This document shows positions 8,766 to 18,815 of a DNA stretch of 64,000 nt, piece after piece. Within the stretch, counting starts at the first letter, position 1. Each line of letters starts with the position of its first letter. The notes under the pieces are model-generated. The model ran no database searches. It saw nothing but the letters and a program-made list of their open reading frames with translations, and was not told where the DNA came from. Position numbers and translations under genes: made by a program. The stretch is taken from NCBI GenBank assembly GCA_029624675.1, contig JARSSP010000036.1, forward strand, positions 124,001 to 188,000. Reading direction: 5' to 3'. This stretch comes from Candidatus Contendibacter sp. (GTDB taxonomy: Bacteria > Pseudomonadota > Gammaproteobacteria > Competibacterales > Competibacteraceae).

Positions 8766-9660
8766 CGACAACCAGGGATTGCCGTTCGAGCTGGACCGGG
8801 CCCGACTGCGGCGAGCGTTCGAGCGGGCGGTCGCCACCTACGACCGGGCGGCGTTTCTGCATCGCGAAGTGGGCCAACGCCTGCTGGAGCGGCTGGATTT
8901 GATCAAGCTGCAACCAGAAACGATTCTTGATGTGGGCTGCGGCGTCGGCTCGATCACGGCGGCGCTGATGAAAAAATATCGTGGGGCGCGCGTGATCGGC
9001 CTGGAGCGGGCAGCGGCGATGGTGGCGCTGGCCCGCCGGCGCGCGCCGTGGTTGCGCACCCTCCATGGCGCGGTCGCCGAACCGGAAGCGCTGCCATTGT
9101 CGGCAGCCAGTTGCGATCTCATCTTCTCCAATCTGGCCTTGCCCTGGACACTGGACCTGGATCGCGTCTTCGCCGAATTTCGGCGGGTGCTCAAACCGGG
9201 CGGGGCGCTGTTCTTCACCACGCTGGGACCGGACACGCTGAGCGAACTGCGGCGTAGCTGGGCGGCGGCTGACGGTTATAACCATGTCAACGCCTTTCTG
9301 GACATGCACGATGTCGGCGATGCCTTGCTGCGAGCGCGGTTGGCCGAGCCAGTCATGGACGTGGAACGATTGACCCTTGCTTACCCAGACGTGGACGGGT
9401 TGATCCGCGATCTCAGGGCGCTTGGCGCGGGCAACGTAACGCTTGGCCACCCACGCGGTTTGACGGGCAAGGGCCGATTGTCGGCCATGCGGGTCGCTTA
9501 CGAGCGATACCGCCGCGCCGATGGGTTGTTGGCGGTTAGCTGCGAGGTGGTATATGGACATGCCTGGGGGCCGAGTCAGGATCTGTCCCGCCCACGTGGA
9601 AGCGATGCGGCTTTTTTCCCTCTGGCTCGGTTGCGCGGACGCAACCGGGACGGCCACTGA
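8758..9660 (+). CDS. bioC: Malonyl-ACP O-methyltransferase BioC
   Basis: 300-residue SAM-dependent methyltransferase that methylates malonyl-ACP so that fatty acid synthase can build the pimeloyl chain. The N-terminus is family-like (RAFERAVATYDRAAFLHREV). The SAM motif is ILDVGCGVGSIT, followed by VIGLERAAAM, DLIFSNLALPW and RVLKPGGALFFTTLGPDTL. The C-terminal YEVVYGHAWG-like signature reads CEVVYGHAWGPSQ. The start lies inside the end of bioH. Biotin made this way would be attached by the birA product encoded at 29 kb. Confidence 0.94.
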   Translation: MRDDNQGLPFELDRARLRRAFERAVATYDRAAFLHREVGQRLLERLDLIKLQPETILDVGCGVGSITAALMKKYRGARVIGLERAAAMVALARRRAPWLRTLHGAVAEPEALPLSAASCDLIFSNLALPWTLDLDRVFAEFRRVLKPGGALFFTTLGPDTLSELRRSWAAADGYNHVNAFLDMHDVGDALLRARLAEPVMDVERLTLAYPDVDGLIRDLRALGAGNVTLGHPRGLTGKGRLSAMRVAYERYRRADGLLAVSCEVVYGHAWGPSQDLSRPRGSDAAFFPLARLRGRNRDGH

Positions 9661-9787
9661 GTCCGTAACCTCCCCATTTGGCCGACTTTTTATAAGAAAT
9701 AAATCCCTAGTGATGGAGAAGGGTATTGACAAGATTTGCATATCACGTTACTTGTTAATTAAGAAAGCAAAGCGGGGCTTCCAGGTC

Positions 9788-10261
9788 ATGGTTGCGGTCG
9801 AATATGACACAAAAGAGTGCCAGTTTTGTTATGTGCTGCGCCCTAACCGCTCGCTGTCGTGGCGGCAAAATCTGGCGGTGTTCGCTGGATTGTGTGCCGT
9901 GACGCTGGCCTTGGTGATTCCATTGGTGGCCATGGGATTTTGGCCGGTATTGCCGTTTGCCGGCCTGGAACTGCTGGTGGTGGGCATCGGGTTGTATCAT
10001 GTAGCCTGTCGCTGCCATGAATGCGAGGTGATCTGTCTCGCGGCCGACAATATTCGTATCGAACGGGGTCGGCGGCGTCCCCAACAACGTTGGGTATTGC
10101 CGCGAACCTGGGCGCGGGTGGTCCTGAATGGCTGCTCCCGCCAATGGTATCCAAGTCGTTTGCTCATTCAAGCCCATGGCCGAACGGTGGAGGTTGGCCG
10201 GTTTTTGGTCGAGGAAGAACGGCTTCGGCTTGCCAGGGATTTGGCCCGCAGTCTCCATTAA
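9788..10261 (+). CDS. DUF2244 membrane protein next to the cytochrome oxidase operon
   Basis: 157 residues from the ATG at 9788. It has the DUF2244 opening (YVLRPNRSLSWRQN), two transmembrane helices at about 30-75 and a soluble C-terminal half with WVLPRTWARVVLNG. DUF2244 proteins are often encoded next to aa3-type oxidase genes, as here; their biochemical role is not established. The open frame continues upstream to 9521 across the end of bioC. An ATG at 9713 is another possible start, but family similarity begins after 9788. It is probably the first gene of, or a separate unit just before, the cox operon 125 bases downstream. Confidence 0.72.
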   Translation: MVAVEYDTKECQFCYVLRPNRSLSWRQNLAVFAGLCAVTLALVIPLVAMGFWPVLPFAGLELLVVGIGLYHVACRCHECEVICLAADNIRIERGRRRPQQRWVLPRTWARVVLNGCSRQWYPSRLLIQAHGRTVEVGRFLVEEERLRLARDLARSLH

Positions 10262-10386
10262 ATCAATAAATTCAATTTCTTATGGAGTTAAGAAGCCGGA
10301 GGGAATGAATCCGGTTGTTTTATGCGTCCAGACTTTAGCGCCACCGATCAAGGGTACGGGGCGCGATCAACCATGGGGAGAGGAGT

Positions 10387-11247
10387 ATGGCAATCGATTA
10401 CATTCCACGCAGGGGCGGCATTGCCCTGGGTGGCGCAATATTGACGGCGTGGAGCGCGGGCGCGCACGCCGAATTCGCGTTGAACATGCCGCGGGGTGTG
10501 ACCGCCATCAGTCATGATGTTTACAGCCTGCACATGCTGATCTTCTGGATCTGCGTGGTGATCGGAGTGGTGGTGTTCGGCGCCATGTTCTGGTCGATCT
10601 ACCATCACCGTAAGTCGCGTGGGGCGGTACCCGCTCAATTCCATGAAAGCACCCTAGTCGAGATCGTCTGGACGGTGATTCCGATGCTGATTCTGATCGG
10701 CATGGCGATTCCCGCCACCAAGACGTTGGTCCGCATGGCCGATACCCGGGATGCCGAACTGACCGTCAAGGTGACCGGTTATCAGTGGCGCTGGCAGTAC
10801 GATTATCTGAACGAAGGCGTCCAGTTCTTCAGCACCCTTTCCACGCCCCAGGCGCAGATCCGCAATCTTGCGTCCAAGGGCGAGCACTATCTGCTGGAGG
10901 TGGACAATCCACTGGTGGTGCCGGTTGGCAAGAAGGTCCGCATCTTGACCACCGCCGCCGATGTGATTCATTCCTGGTGGGTGCCGGACCTGGGTTGGAA
11001 GAAAGACGCCATTCCCGGTTTTATCAATGAAAGCTGGACGTTGATCGAAAAGCCCGGCGTCTATCGCGGCCAATGCGCCGAACTGTGCGGCAAGGATCAC
11101 GGTTTCATGCCGATCGTGGTTAAAGCCTTGCCCGAGGCGGAGTTCAAGCAATGGCTCGCGCAGATGCAGGCGAAAAACAAACCGGGTCCGAAAACCGCCC
11201 AGAATGATTCCAATCCTCAAACCGCTTCTGGAGGCCAAACGCTATGA
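10387..11247 (+). CDS. coxB: Cytochrome c oxidase subunit II
   Basis: 286 residues. This subunit takes electrons from cytochrome c at the CuA centre and passes them to subunit I. A signal peptide ends at AHA, near residue 28, and two transmembrane helices lie at about 48-70 and 92-112. The periplasmic cupredoxin domain has the aromatic patch [10 protein letters not shown], the His of DVIHSWWVP and the CuA loop [13 protein letters not shown] with both Cys, Glu, His and Met ligands. There is no C-terminal haem c domain, so it is the plain aa3 type. GGGGAG lies eight bases before the ATG. The stop overlaps coxA (ATGA). Confidence 0.97.
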   Translation: MAIDYIPRRGGIALGGAILTAWSAGAHAEFALNMPRGVTAISHDVYSLHMLIFWICVVIGVVVFGAMFWSIYHHRKSRGAVPAQFHESTLVEIVWTVIPMLILIGMAIPATKTLVRMADTRDAELTVKVTGYQWRWQYDYLNEGVQFFSTLSTPQAQIRNLASKGEHYLLEVDNPLVVPVGKKVRILTTAADVIHSWWVPDLGWKKDAIPGFINESWTLIEKPGVYRGQCAELCGKDHGFMPIVVKALPEAEFKQWLAQMQAKNKPGPKTAQNDSNPQTASGGQTL

Positions 11248-12830
11248 GCACGGCATCGCCCGCCCTTGATCATGATCACGACCACGAGCACGGACCGTCG
11301 CGTGGTTTGAGCCGCTGGCTGCTAACCACCAATCACAAGGACATCGGTACGCTGTACCTTCTGTTTGCTCTACTGATGTTCTTCGTCGGCGGCGCCATGG
11401 CGCTGATCATCCGCGCCGAACTGTTCATGCCAGGCCTGCAGATCGTTAATCCGCATTTCTTCAACGAACTCACCACCGTTCATGCGCTGGTGATGATTTT
11501 CGGCGGGGTGATGCCGGCTTTCGTCGGCCTGGCCAACTGGCTGATTCCGATGATGATCGGCGCGCCGGACATGGCTCTGCCGCGCATGAACAACTGGTCG
11601 TTCTGGATCATGCCGTTCGCCTTCACGCTGCTGCTGTCCACCCTATTCATGCCGGGTGGCGGTCCGGCCGGCGGCTGGACCCTGTATCCGCCGCTGGTGT
11701 TGCAAACCGGCGCTGCCTTCCCATTTGTTATCCTAGCCATCCACATGATGGGCGCTTCCTCGATCATGGGCGCGATCAACATCATCGCCACGATTCTCAA
11801 TCTGCGCGCGCCCGGCATGACGCTGATGAAAATGCCCCTGTTCGTGTGGACCTGGCTGATCACCGCCTATCTGCTGATCGCGGTCATGCCGGTATTGGCC
11901 GGCGCGGTGACCATGCTGTTGACCGACAAATTCTTCGGCACCTCGTTCTTCAACGCCGCCGGCGGCGGCGACCCGGTGATGTTCCAGCACATCTTCTGGT
12001 TTTTCGGCCATCCCGAGGTCTACATCATGATCCTGCCGGCGTTCGGCGTGATTTCCATGATCATCCCAACCTTCGCCCGCAAGCCGCTGTTCGGCTACGT
12101 CTCGATGGTCTACGCCACCGCCTCGATCGCTTTCCTGTCCTTCATCGTGTGGGCGCATCACATGTTCACGGTGGGGATGCCGCTGGCCGGCGAGTTGTTC
12201 TTCATGTACGCCACCATGCTGATCGCGGTTCCGACCGGCGTGAAGGTGTTCAACTGGGTATCCACCATGTGGAAGGGTTCGATGACCTTCGAGACGCCGA
12301 TGCTGTTCGCCCTCGCCTTCGTAATCCTGTTCACCATCGGCGGTTTCTCCGGGCTGATGCTGGCGATCGCGCCGGCCGATTTCCAGTACCACGATACCTA
12401 TTTCGTGGTGGCGCACTTCCATTACGTGCTGGTACCAGGCGCGGTGTTCTCGATCATGGCCGCGGCTTACTACTGGCTGCCGAAATGGACCGGCCACATG
12501 TACGACGAGAAACTGGGCCGGTGGCATTTCTGGCTGTCGGTGGTCGGGGTCAACGTGCTGTTCTTCCCCCAACACTTCCTGGGGCTGGCCGGCATGCCGC
12601 GCCGCATTCCCGATTACGCCCTGCAGTTCACCGAGTTCAACATGATCTCGACCGTCGGCGCGTTCCTGTTCGGCTTTTCGCAACTGCTGTTCGCCTATAA
12701 CGTTATCCAGACCATTCGCGGTGGTGCAAAAGCCACCGACCAAGTCTGGGAAGGGGCGGATGGTTTGGAATGGACCTTGAGTTCGCCGCCGCCGTATCAC
12801 ACCTTTACCACCGCCCCCGTGATCAAGTGA
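11244..12830 (+). CDS. coxA: Cytochrome c oxidase subunit I
   Basis: 528-residue, 12-helix catalytic subunit of an aa3-type (A-family) haem-copper oxidase, carrying haem a and the a3/CuB site. Visible ligands and landmarks are [10 protein letters not shown] (haem a His), [14 protein letters not shown] (CuB His and the cross-linked Tyr of an A1-type enzyme), [10 protein letters not shown] (CuB His pair) and [13 protein letters not shown] (haem ligands). A His-rich N-terminus (HDHDHEHG) could bind metal but is not catalytic. It follows coxB with a four-base overlap. Confidence 0.98.
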   Translation: MSTASPALDHDHDHEHGPSRGLSRWLLTTNHKDIGTLYLLFALLMFFVGGAMALIIRAELFMPGLQIVNPHFFNELTTVHALVMIFGGVMPAFVGLANWLIPMMIGAPDMALPRMNNWSFWIMPFAFTLLLSTLFMPGGGPAGGWTLYPPLVLQTGAAFPFVILAIHMMGASSIMGAINIIATILNLRAPGMTLMKMPLFVWTWLITAYLLIAVMPVLAGAVTMLLTDKFFGTSFFNAAGGGDPVMFQHIFWFFGHPEVYIMILPAFGVISMIIPTFARKPLFGYVSMVYATASIAFLSFIVWAHHMFTVGMPLAGELFFMYATMLIAVPTGVKVFNWVSTMWKGSMTFETPMLFALAFVILFTIGGFSGLMLAIAPADFQYHDTYFVVAHFHYVLVPGAVFSIMAAAYYWLPKWTGHMYDEKLGRWHFWLSVVGVNVLFFPQHFLGLAGMPRRIPDYALQFTEFNMISTVGAFLFGFSQLLFAYNVIQTIRGGAKATDQVWEGADGLEWTLSSPPPYHTFTTAPVIK

Positions 12831-12853
12831 AAGCGAGAGCGGGAAGAAACCCC

Positions 12854-12988
12854 GTGAAGCCCGCAGACCAGTCCGTCGACGCAGCGTCGCAAAGCCGTAC
12901 CGCTCAAGTTCGGCGCACGACGATCGCGCTGGCGGTGCTGGCCGCAGTCTTCTATGTTGGAATTATTCTGATCATGGCGTGGCGATGA
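12854..12988 (+). CDS. Small cytochrome oxidase assembly-type membrane protein
   Basis: 44-residue product from a GTG at 12854, with a GGAAG-like site before it. It has a polar N-terminus with basic residues (SRTAQVRR) followed by one transmembrane helix (TTIALAVLAAVFYVGIILIM). Small one-helix proteins named cytochrome oxidase small assembly proteins occur at this exact place, between coxA and ctaG, in many proteobacteria, and the sequence style fits. The stop overlaps the ctaG start. An in-frame extension back to 12770 lies inside coxA and is not believed. The role is presumed to be CuB or subunit assembly. Confidence 0.7.
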   Translation: MKPADQSVDAASQSRTAQVRRTTIALAVLAAVFYVGIILIMAWR

Positions 12989-13545
12989 TGGCAAAAACCG
13001 AAAACTCAGCTCCAACGGTGGCGGCGTCAAACCGACGATTGATTCGACGCTTACTGATGATAACGGCCGCGATGTTTGCTTTTGGTTTCGCGATGGCGCC
13101 GTTGTACGACGTGCTCTGCCAGATCACCGGCCTGAACGGCAAGACCGGCGGCCGCGTGGTGGCGGTGGAACCGATGAAAGTGGATGAATCGCGGACGATC
13201 ACCGTGGAATTCATCGCTAATCTGAATCTAGGAGCTCCGTGGGAGTTTGCCCCCCAAATCACGCGCATGCAGGTGCATCCAGGCCAGTTTTACCAGACCC
13301 ACTTTTGGGCGCGGAACATGGCTGATCAACCCATGACCGGGCAGGCGATACCCAGTGTTTCACCGGGTTTGGCGGCATCGCATTTCCAAAAGATCGAGTG
13401 TTTTTGCTTTACCCGCCAGCAGTTTCAGGCGGGCGAGGGCAAGGAAATGCCGGTTGCCTTCCGCATCGATCCGGAGTTGCCGTCCGACGTGCGCACCGTG
13501 ACCCTGTCCTACACATTTTTTAGAATCGATAACGCGGGCGGTTGA
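12985..13545 (+). CDS. ctaG: Cytochrome c oxidase copper chaperone CtaG/Cox11
   Basis: 186 residues. It is anchored by one helix (LLMITAAMFAFGFAMAPLYD) with a periplasmic Ig-like copper-binding domain, and delivers Cu to the CuB site of subunit I. Family marks are PLYDVLCQITGLNGKT, the copper motif KIECFCFTRQQF and the end region RTVTLSYTFF. Start choice: ATG at 12985 overlaps the TGA of the small upstream gene, with a second ATG directly after it; a GTG at 12979 is also in frame. It lies in the usual place before coxC. Confidence 0.95.
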   Translation: MMAKTENSAPTVAASNRRLIRRLLMITAAMFAFGFAMAPLYDVLCQITGLNGKTGGRVVAVEPMKVDESRTITVEFIANLNLGAPWEFAPQITRMQVHPGQFYQTHFWARNMADQPMTGQAIPSVSPGLAASHFQKIECFCFTRQQFQAGEGKEMPVAFRIDPELPSDVRTVTLSYTFFRIDNAGG

Positions 13546-13591
13546 ATCAGGGTACCGTCCATCACGCAGACATCACCTTAAGGGGGATTTT

Positions 13592-14482
13592 ATGACGCAC
13601 GCGGAACATGCGCCGCACGCGGGACACGCGCCAGATCATTACTATGTGCCGCATCAAAGCCACTGGCCGATCATCGCAACCATTAGCCTGTTCACGCTGA
13701 TGGTGGGAGGCGCCACCCTGCTGAACGGGGGCAACAGTACGTTACTGCTAGCTGGGTTGGCATTGATTCTGATCACCATGTTCGGCTGGTTCGGCACGGT
13801 GGTCCGCGAAAGCGAAAAAGGTCTCTACAGCAACCAGATGGATCGCTCGTTCCGTTGGGGAATGGTTTGGTTCATTTTTTCCGAGGTGATGTTCTTCGCG
13901 GCGTTTTTTGGCGCGCTGTTCTACGCCCGCCGCTACTCAGTGCCGTGGTTGGGCGGAGAGTCCACTCACGCGGCTCTGACGCATGGCCTGCTCTGGCCCA
14001 AGTTTGAGGCGGTCTGGCCGACCAACGGTCCTGGCGACATCGGGGGCTTTTTCGCGCCGATGCGCCCCTGGGGCTTGCCGGCGATCAATACCCTGATCCT
14101 GCTCAGCAGTGGCGTGACCATCACCTGGGCGCACTGGGGCCTGGTGGAAGGTAACCGCCCCCAGTTGTTGAAAGGTCTGGCGGCGACGGTGGCGTTGGGC
14201 TTCCTGTTCCTGGCCTTGCAGGCCATCGAATACCATGAAGCTTACCAGGAACTGAACCTGACCCTGGGCAGCGGCATCTACGGCTCCACGTTCTTCATGC
14301 TGACCGGGTTTCATGGCTTACACGTCACCATCGGCGCGATCATCCTGACCGTAATCTTGCTGCGCAGTCTGGCCGGCCATTTCACGCCGCAGCGACATTT
14401 CGCTTTCGAGGCGGCGGCGTGGTACTGGCACTTTGTGGACGTGGTGTGGCTGGGATTGTTCATCTTCGTCTATTGGTTGTGA
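13592..14482 (+). CDS. coxC: Cytochrome c oxidase subunit III
   Basis: 296 residues with seven predicted helices, the non-catalytic core subunit that stabilises aa3 oxidases. Typical segments are WFIFSEVMFFAAFFGALFYAR, FHGLHVTIGAIIL and FEAAAWYWHFVDVVWLGLFI. The N-terminus is His rich (HAEHAPHAGHAPDH). AGGGGG precedes the ATG. It is the last structural gene of the aa3 operon and ends 15 bases from the convergent DUF2909 gene. Confidence 0.97.
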   Translation: MTHAEHAPHAGHAPDHYYVPHQSHWPIIATISLFTLMVGGATLLNGGNSTLLLAGLALILITMFGWFGTVVRESEKGLYSNQMDRSFRWGMVWFIFSEVMFFAAFFGALFYARRYSVPWLGGESTHAALTHGLLWPKFEAVWPTNGPGDIGGFFAPMRPWGLPAINTLILLSSGVTITWAHWGLVEGNRPQLLKGLAATVALGFLFLALQAIEYHEAYQELNLTLGSGIYGSTFFMLTGFHGLHVTIGAIILTVILLRSLAGHFTPQRHFAFEAAAWYWHFVDVVWLGLFIFVYWL

Positions 14483-14497
14483 GCCGCCAGCGGATTT

Positions 14498-14704
14498 TTA
14501 GAGCCCGTGCGGCGTGATCAGCCCCGTGGCGTAAGCCAGCATCAACAGGATGAAGAGCGCCACCGACAGGCCGATTCGCACCGTCAGCGCCTTGACGGTG
14601 CGAGGATTGCGGTTCCCCTGATCGTGGATCAGAAAGAACAGCCCGGAGCCCAGGCTGGCGAGAATAAGCAGTAGCATGAGGATAACGACGATCTTGATCA
14701 ACAT
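14498..14704 (-). CDS. DUF2909 twin-transmembrane protein
   Basis: 68-residue protein of two transmembrane helices ([20 protein letters not shown] and GLSVALFILLMLAYATGLI) joined by a basic loop with RNPRTVKALTVRIG. This matches the DUF2909 family, which is commonly found between coxC and SURF1 on the opposite strand, as here. GGAG lies seven bases before the ATG at 14704. The function is unknown; position suggests a link to oxidase biogenesis. Longer in-frame extension upstream overlaps SURF1 and is not used. Confidence 0.8.
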   Translation of the reverse strand: MLIKIVVILMLLLILASLGSGLFFLIHDQGNRNPRTVKALTVRIGLSVALFILLMLAYATGLITPHGL

Positions 14705-14781
14705 GGATAAACTCCAACGAATTAGGATTATCGCCGCGAGTATACCCGAACCGATGTCGGTGGGATGAAACCGGGTTTCGG

Positions 14782-15534
14782 GTGAGAGGAGCGGTGCAAA
14801 TACGGATCGGCAATTGGGCCTTGCGGCCCGGTTGGGCGGCCACTGTCGCCACCCTGCTGGTATTACCCCTGTTACTGGGGCTTGGCTTCTGGCAACTGGA
14901 TCGGGCGCGGCAGAAAGCCGAGCTTCAGGCGGCGTTCGCCGAGCGATCACAACAGCCGCCGACGTCCCTGGCCGAGGTGAACCCCGACGATCCCGCAAGC
15001 CGTTATCGTCGGGTGGTCGCCACGGGTCGGTATGACGGCGAACATCAGTTATTGCTGGACAATCAGGTCCACGATGGTCAGCCGGGCTATCATGTCCTGA
15101 CACCGTTGCGGCTCACTCAGGGTTCGGCGATATTGATCAATCGGGGTTGGCTGCCGCTTGGGAGGTCGCGGCGGGAATTACCGGATATTTCGGTAGCCGC
15201 CGAACCGGTAACCGTAATTGGCTGGCTGGCGCAACCGACCAACCCTGGTTTGCGGTTAGGCGACGCCGCGGGTAGTGATCCGCGCTGGCCACGGGTTATA
15301 CCGTATGTGGATTACGACCGATTGGCCACCTTGCTGGGCTATCCGCTGTGGCCAACGGTGATTTTACTGGAACCTGGGGCATCCGCTGGCTACGGGCGCG
15401 ACTGGCAACCTCGCTTTGGGGGCTATGGTCCGGAGCGCCACCAGGGTTACGCCGTGCAGTGGTTCGCCTTGGCGCTGGCGCTGGTGATCTTGTACCTCGC
15501 GGCTAGCACGCGTCGGCTGCCACGCCTGGAATGA
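14782..15534 (+). CDS. SURF1-family oxidase assembly protein
   Basis: 250 residues with a transmembrane helix at each end (about 18-38 and 228-246) and a periplasmic middle, the standard SURF1 plan. Motifs are LGFWQLDRARQK, RYRRVVATGRYD, GYHVLTPL, INRGWLP and the C-terminal RHQGYAVQWFALA. It helps insert haem a into subunit I. The start is a GTG, either 14782 or 14794; GAGGAG lies between the two, too close to the second to decide. Its stop overlaps a start of the next gene. Confidence 0.92.
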   Translation: MRGAVQIRIGNWALRPGWAATVATLLVLPLLLGLGFWQLDRARQKAELQAAFAERSQQPPTSLAEVNPDDPASRYRRVVATGRYDGEHQLLLDNQVHDGQPGYHVLTPLRLTQGSAILINRGWLPLGRSRRELPDISVAAEPVTVIGWLAQPTNPGLRLGDAAGSDPRWPRVIPYVDYDRLATLLGYPLWPTVILLEPGASAGYGRDWQPRFGGYGPERHQGYAVQWFALALALVILYLAASTRRLPRLE

Positions 15535-15542
15535 GGATTTCA

Positions 15543-16169
15543 ATGAGTATTGATGCGATCCCGGCCAAAACCGGCGCGATGCCCATGATCTGGCGGCAGC
15601 GGTTGATGCTGTTGTTCATCGTTGCCTGTTTCGCGGTTCCACTGGCGGCGGCCTGGCTGCTGGTCGGTCGTTGGCAACCCGAGGGTTCGGTCCATCACGG
15701 CGAATTGCTAAACCCGGCCCGGCCGCTGGCGAATTTGCGCTTTACCGCTCTCGATGACCGACCGGCGGACAGAGCGGCAACGCAGGGCCGCTGGGTGCTG
15801 ATTCATGTCGGTTCGGCCACTGAATGCGACGCACACTGCCAAACCGCCCTCTACGCTATGCGCCAGGTGCGGCTGGCTTTGGGCAAGGACATGGGGCGGG
15901 TCAAGACTCTTCTGCTGCTCGATGGATTACCGGATGCCCGGTTGGGTCAATGGTTGGCGACCGAACATGCGGCGACGACCGTCGGGGTGGCCGGTACCGC
16001 GACCCGAACCGAGTTGGGTGACGCGTTCGGCTTGACCGGAACCGGAGGGAGATGGATTTACCTGCTGGACCCGCTGGGCAATTTGCTGATGCGCTATCCG
16101 GCTGCGGTCGACCCGCGCGGGATGCTCAAGGATTTGAAAAGATTACTCAGCCTGTCCAACATTGGATGA
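15543..16169 (+). CDS. SCO-like cytochrome oxidase assembly protein
   Basis: 208 residues. One N-terminal helix (LMLLFIVACFAVPLAAAWLL) is followed by a periplasmic thioredoxin-like domain with a CDAHC pair (C-x3-C), which recalls the copper-binding C-x3-C of SCO1. The expected downstream SCO1 His is not obvious. Unlabelled proteins of this type often sit between SURF1 and ctaA in proteobacteria. A role in CuA loading or thiol reduction is likely by context. The ATG at 15543 is favoured because GAGGA lies six bases upstream; an ATG at 15531 overlapping the SURF1 stop is possible. Confidence 0.78.
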   Translation: MSIDAIPAKTGAMPMIWRQRLMLLFIVACFAVPLAAAWLLVGRWQPEGSVHHGELLNPARPLANLRFTALDDRPADRAATQGRWVLIHVGSATECDAHCQTALYAMRQVRLALGKDMGRVKTLLLLDGLPDARLGQWLATEHAATTVGVAGTATRTELGDAFGLTGTGGRWIYLLDPLGNLLMRYPAAVDPRGMLKDLKRLLSLSNIG

Positions 16170-17188
16170 GCGGAATGCAAACAACGATTTTTTACCGGCT
16201 GACCTGGGTCGCGCTGGTCCTGACGTTTGTCGTGGTGGTGTTGGGCGCCTATGTGCGGCTGTCCCATGCTGGTCTAGGTTGTCCGGATTGGCCCGGCTGT
16301 TACGGGCGGCTGCTGGATCTGCCCGATCGGGCCGATCAGATCGCCGAAGCCAACGCTGCCTATCCACAGCGGCCAGTCGAACCGGCCAAGGCGTGGAAGG
16401 AAATGATTCATCGTTACTGCGCCGGGACACTCGGGCTGTTGATTCTGGCGCTGGCTGCCCTGGCTTGGCGCAATCGGCGCCAACCCCACCAACCCGTCGC
16501 CCTACCGTTGGCGCTGTTGGGACTCATTATTTTTCAAGCTTTGTTGGGGATGTGGACCGTAACCTGGCAGTTGAAGCCCCTGGTCGTCATGGCCCATTTG
16601 CTGGGGGGGTTGACGACCCTGGGTCTGCTAGCCTGGTTGGTTCTTGGCCAGCGTCAGGGTGGAAGCGCGGGCGCCACCACCAACGAAAACCGGGCGCTAC
16701 GCCGCTACGCACTGCTGGGACTGATGTTGCTGGCGGGCCAGATTGCCTTAGGCGGCTGGACCAGCGCTAATTACGCCGCGCTGGCGTGCCCGGACTTTCC
16801 CACCTGCCAAAGTCACTGGTGGCCACCCATGGACTTTCGAGAAGCATTCACGCCGTGGCGAGGGCTGGGAAGATCCTACGAAGGTGGGGTCCTGGCTAAT
16901 GACGCGCGAGTGACGATCCATGTCATGCACCGTATCGTCGCGCTCGTCGTTGCGATGTACTTAGGCTGGCTGGCCTCGCGGTTGGTCGCGGTGACCCGAG
17001 ACCCAACCCTGCGATGGGCGGGTGGCGCTATTGCCGTTCTGCTGATTATTCAGCTTGGCTTGGGTATCGCCAATGTCGTGCTGCATCTGCCACTGCCGGT
17101 GGCCGTGGCTCATACCGGCGGCGCGGCGTTGCTGCTGTTGTCCCTGGTGACCATCAACCATCTGCTCCAATCGGAATCCACCGCATGA
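16166..17188 (+). CDS. ctaA: Haem A synthase CtaA/Cox15
   Basis: 340-residue, eight-helix membrane enzyme that oxidises the C8 methyl of haem O to make haem A. Conserved His residues lie in [28 protein letters not shown] and AHTGGAALL. Two Cys pairs are present, GCPDWPGC and ACPDFPTC, as in Cys-containing Cox15 forms. The ATG overlaps the stop of the SCO-like gene (ATGA), and its own stop overlaps ctaB. It supplies haem A to the aa3 oxidase encoded just upstream. Confidence 0.95.
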   Translation: MSGMQTTIFYRLTWVALVLTFVVVVLGAYVRLSHAGLGCPDWPGCYGRLLDLPDRADQIAEANAAYPQRPVEPAKAWKEMIHRYCAGTLGLLILALAALAWRNRRQPHQPVALPLALLGLIIFQALLGMWTVTWQLKPLVVMAHLLGGLTTLGLLAWLVLGQRQGGSAGATTNENRALRRYALLGLMLLAGQIALGGWTSANYAALACPDFPTCQSHWWPPMDFREAFTPWRGLGRSYEGGVLANDARVTIHVMHRIVALVVAMYLGWLASRLVAVTRDPTLRWAGGAIAVLLIIQLGLGIANVVLHLPLPVAVAHTGGAALLLLSLVTINHLLQSESTA

Positions 17189-18117
17189 TGATCACCGCGA
17201 TTCAAACCCTGCACACCAGCGTCCGCCGCCATGGGCGAGATTATCTGGAGCTGACCAAACCCAAGGTTGTCGCTCTGGTCACTTTCACCGCCATCGTCGG
17301 CATGTTGTTGGCGACGCCGGGGATGGTCCCGTGGGAAGTTTTGCTGTTTGGCGCCTTGGGTATCGCGCTGATGGCCGGTTCCGCCGCCGCCCTCAATCAC
17401 TTGGTGGATCGGCGAGTGGATGCCCTGATGGCCCGCACTTGTCGCCGGCCGCTGCCGAGCGGCCATCTGGAAACCGGTCAGGTGCTCGGCTTCGCGCTGG
17501 TGATCGGCACGCTTGGCTTAGTGCTGTTGCTGAGCTTCACCAACCCGTTGACCGCCGCGCTGACCGCCGCTTCGTTGATCGGTTACGCCGTGGTCTACAC
17601 GTTGTTCCTCAAGCGGGCGACGCCGCAGAACATCGTGATCGGCGGGGCGGCGGGCGCGGCTCCACCGCTGCTCGGTTGGACGGCGGTCACCGGCCAGGTG
17701 GACCCGGGTGCCTTGCTGCTATTTCTGATCATCTACGTGTGGACGCCGCCGCACTTCTGGGCGCTGGCCATCCACCGCCGCCACGATTACGCCAAGGCCG
17801 ACATCCCGATGTTGCCGGTCACCCACGGCGTTGCCTTCACCCGCCTGCAAATCCTGCTCTACACCATCCTGCTTGTTCTCGTTTCCTTGTTGCCCTTTTT
17901 GATTGGGATGAGCGGCGGCATTTATCTGGTTGGCGTTCTGGTCTTGGGCGGTCGTTTTCTTCATTACGCCGCGCGGCTGTTTTCAACGGGTGACGACCGA
18001 CTGGCCATGCCCACCTTCGGATTTTCCATCGCGTATCTGTTCGGCCTGTTCGCCGCGCTGATGCTCGATCATTACGCGTTTGGCCCGCTCACGGCGCTCT
18101 GGCGTCACATATTCTAA
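17185..18117 (+). CDS. ctaB: Protohaem IX farnesyltransferase CtaB/Cox10
   Basis: 310-residue UbiA-family membrane prenyltransferase that makes haem O from haem B and farnesyl diphosphate, the step before CtaA. The Asp-rich motifs are [20 protein letters not shown] and [21 protein letters not shown] near the start and [11 protein letters not shown] are family signatures. ATG at 17185 overlaps the ctaA TGA. It is the last gene of the haem A part of the operon. Confidence 0.97.
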   Translation: MMITAIQTLHTSVRRHGRDYLELTKPKVVALVTFTAIVGMLLATPGMVPWEVLLFGALGIALMAGSAAALNHLVDRRVDALMARTCRRPLPSGHLETGQVLGFALVIGTLGLVLLLSFTNPLTAALTAASLIGYAVVYTLFLKRATPQNIVIGGAAGAAPPLLGWTAVTGQVDPGALLLFLIIYVWTPPHFWALAIHRRHDYAKADIPMLPVTHGVAFTRLQILLYTILLVLVSLLPFLIGMSGGIYLVGVLVLGGRFLHYAARLFSTGDDRLAMPTFGFSIAYLFGLFAALMLDHYAFGPLTALWRHIF

Positions 18118-18200
18118 GTCAGCGGGAACCCAATGATTGATATTCGGCGGTTGGCTGGCTAGTGTTAAAGCCGGTTCCGCTTAACCCATGAGGATGACCC

Positions 18201-18815
18201 ATGATGCAATCGGTACGTAGGCTGCTTATCGCCATCGGGATCAGCGCTGTCCTGGCCGGCGGCGCGCAGGCCGCTGGAGATCCCGACGCCGGCAAGGTCA
18301 AGTTCACCACTTGTACCGGCTGCCACGCCATTCCGGGCTACACCAACGCCTATCCCAACTATCACGTACCCCGGTTGGGTGGCCAGCATCCTGACTATAT
18401 CGTGGCCGCGCTCAACGGTTATCAGACCGGCGAGCGCCAGCATCCGACCATGCATGCCAATGCCTTTTCGCTGAGCGAGCAGGACATGCGGGACATCGCC
18501 GCCTTCGTGGCTGGCGCGCGCGCTTCGGCGGCGCCGCTGCCGATCCGTGGCGACGCTGTCGCAGGGAAGGCCAAGAGCGGAAGCTGCGCGGCCTGCCATG
18601 GCGCGGATGGCAATGGCAACATCCCGATCTACCCACGGCTGGCTGGCCAGCATGAGGACTATCTGCGCAGGGTACTGGCGGACTATCAGAGCGGGATGCG
18701 CAAAAATCCCATCATGAAAGGCATGGTGGCTACGCTTTCGGCCCAGGACGTGGCCGATTTGGCCGCCTATTTCGCCAGCCAGCCCAATGGACTCACTGTG
18801 GTGAAGTCGGATTGA
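18201..18815 (+). CDS. Dihaem cytochrome c (cytochrome c4 type)
   Basis: 204 residues. A signal peptide (cleavage after AQAA, about 26) is followed by two cytochrome c domains with CTGCH (about residue 37) and CAACHGADGNG (about 132). Axial Met candidates follow in each half. The two-domain layout and length match cytochrome c4, a periplasmic electron carrier that feeds terminal oxidases. It stands 83 bases after ctaB, before the cbb3 locus, so it may donate electrons to either oxidase. Confidence 0.88.
   Translation: MMQSVRRLLIAIGISAVLAGGAQAAGDPDAGKVKFTTCTGCHAIPGYTNAYPNYHVPRLGGQHPDYIVAALNGYQTGERQHPTMHANAFSLSEQDMRDIAAFVAGARASAAPLPIRGDAVAGKAKSGSCAACHGADGNGNIPIYPRLAGQHEDYLRRVLADYQSGMRKNPIMKGMVATLSAQDVADLAAYFASQPNGLTVVKSD

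Noticed and set aside
8602..9741. Minus-strand frame of about 380 codons opposite bioC
   Set aside because: No protein-like composition; antisense to a canonical BioC.
14483..14500. Short CCGC/GCGG hairpin after coxC as a terminator
   Set aside because: The stem is only four bases; too weak to call although a T-rich stretch follows.
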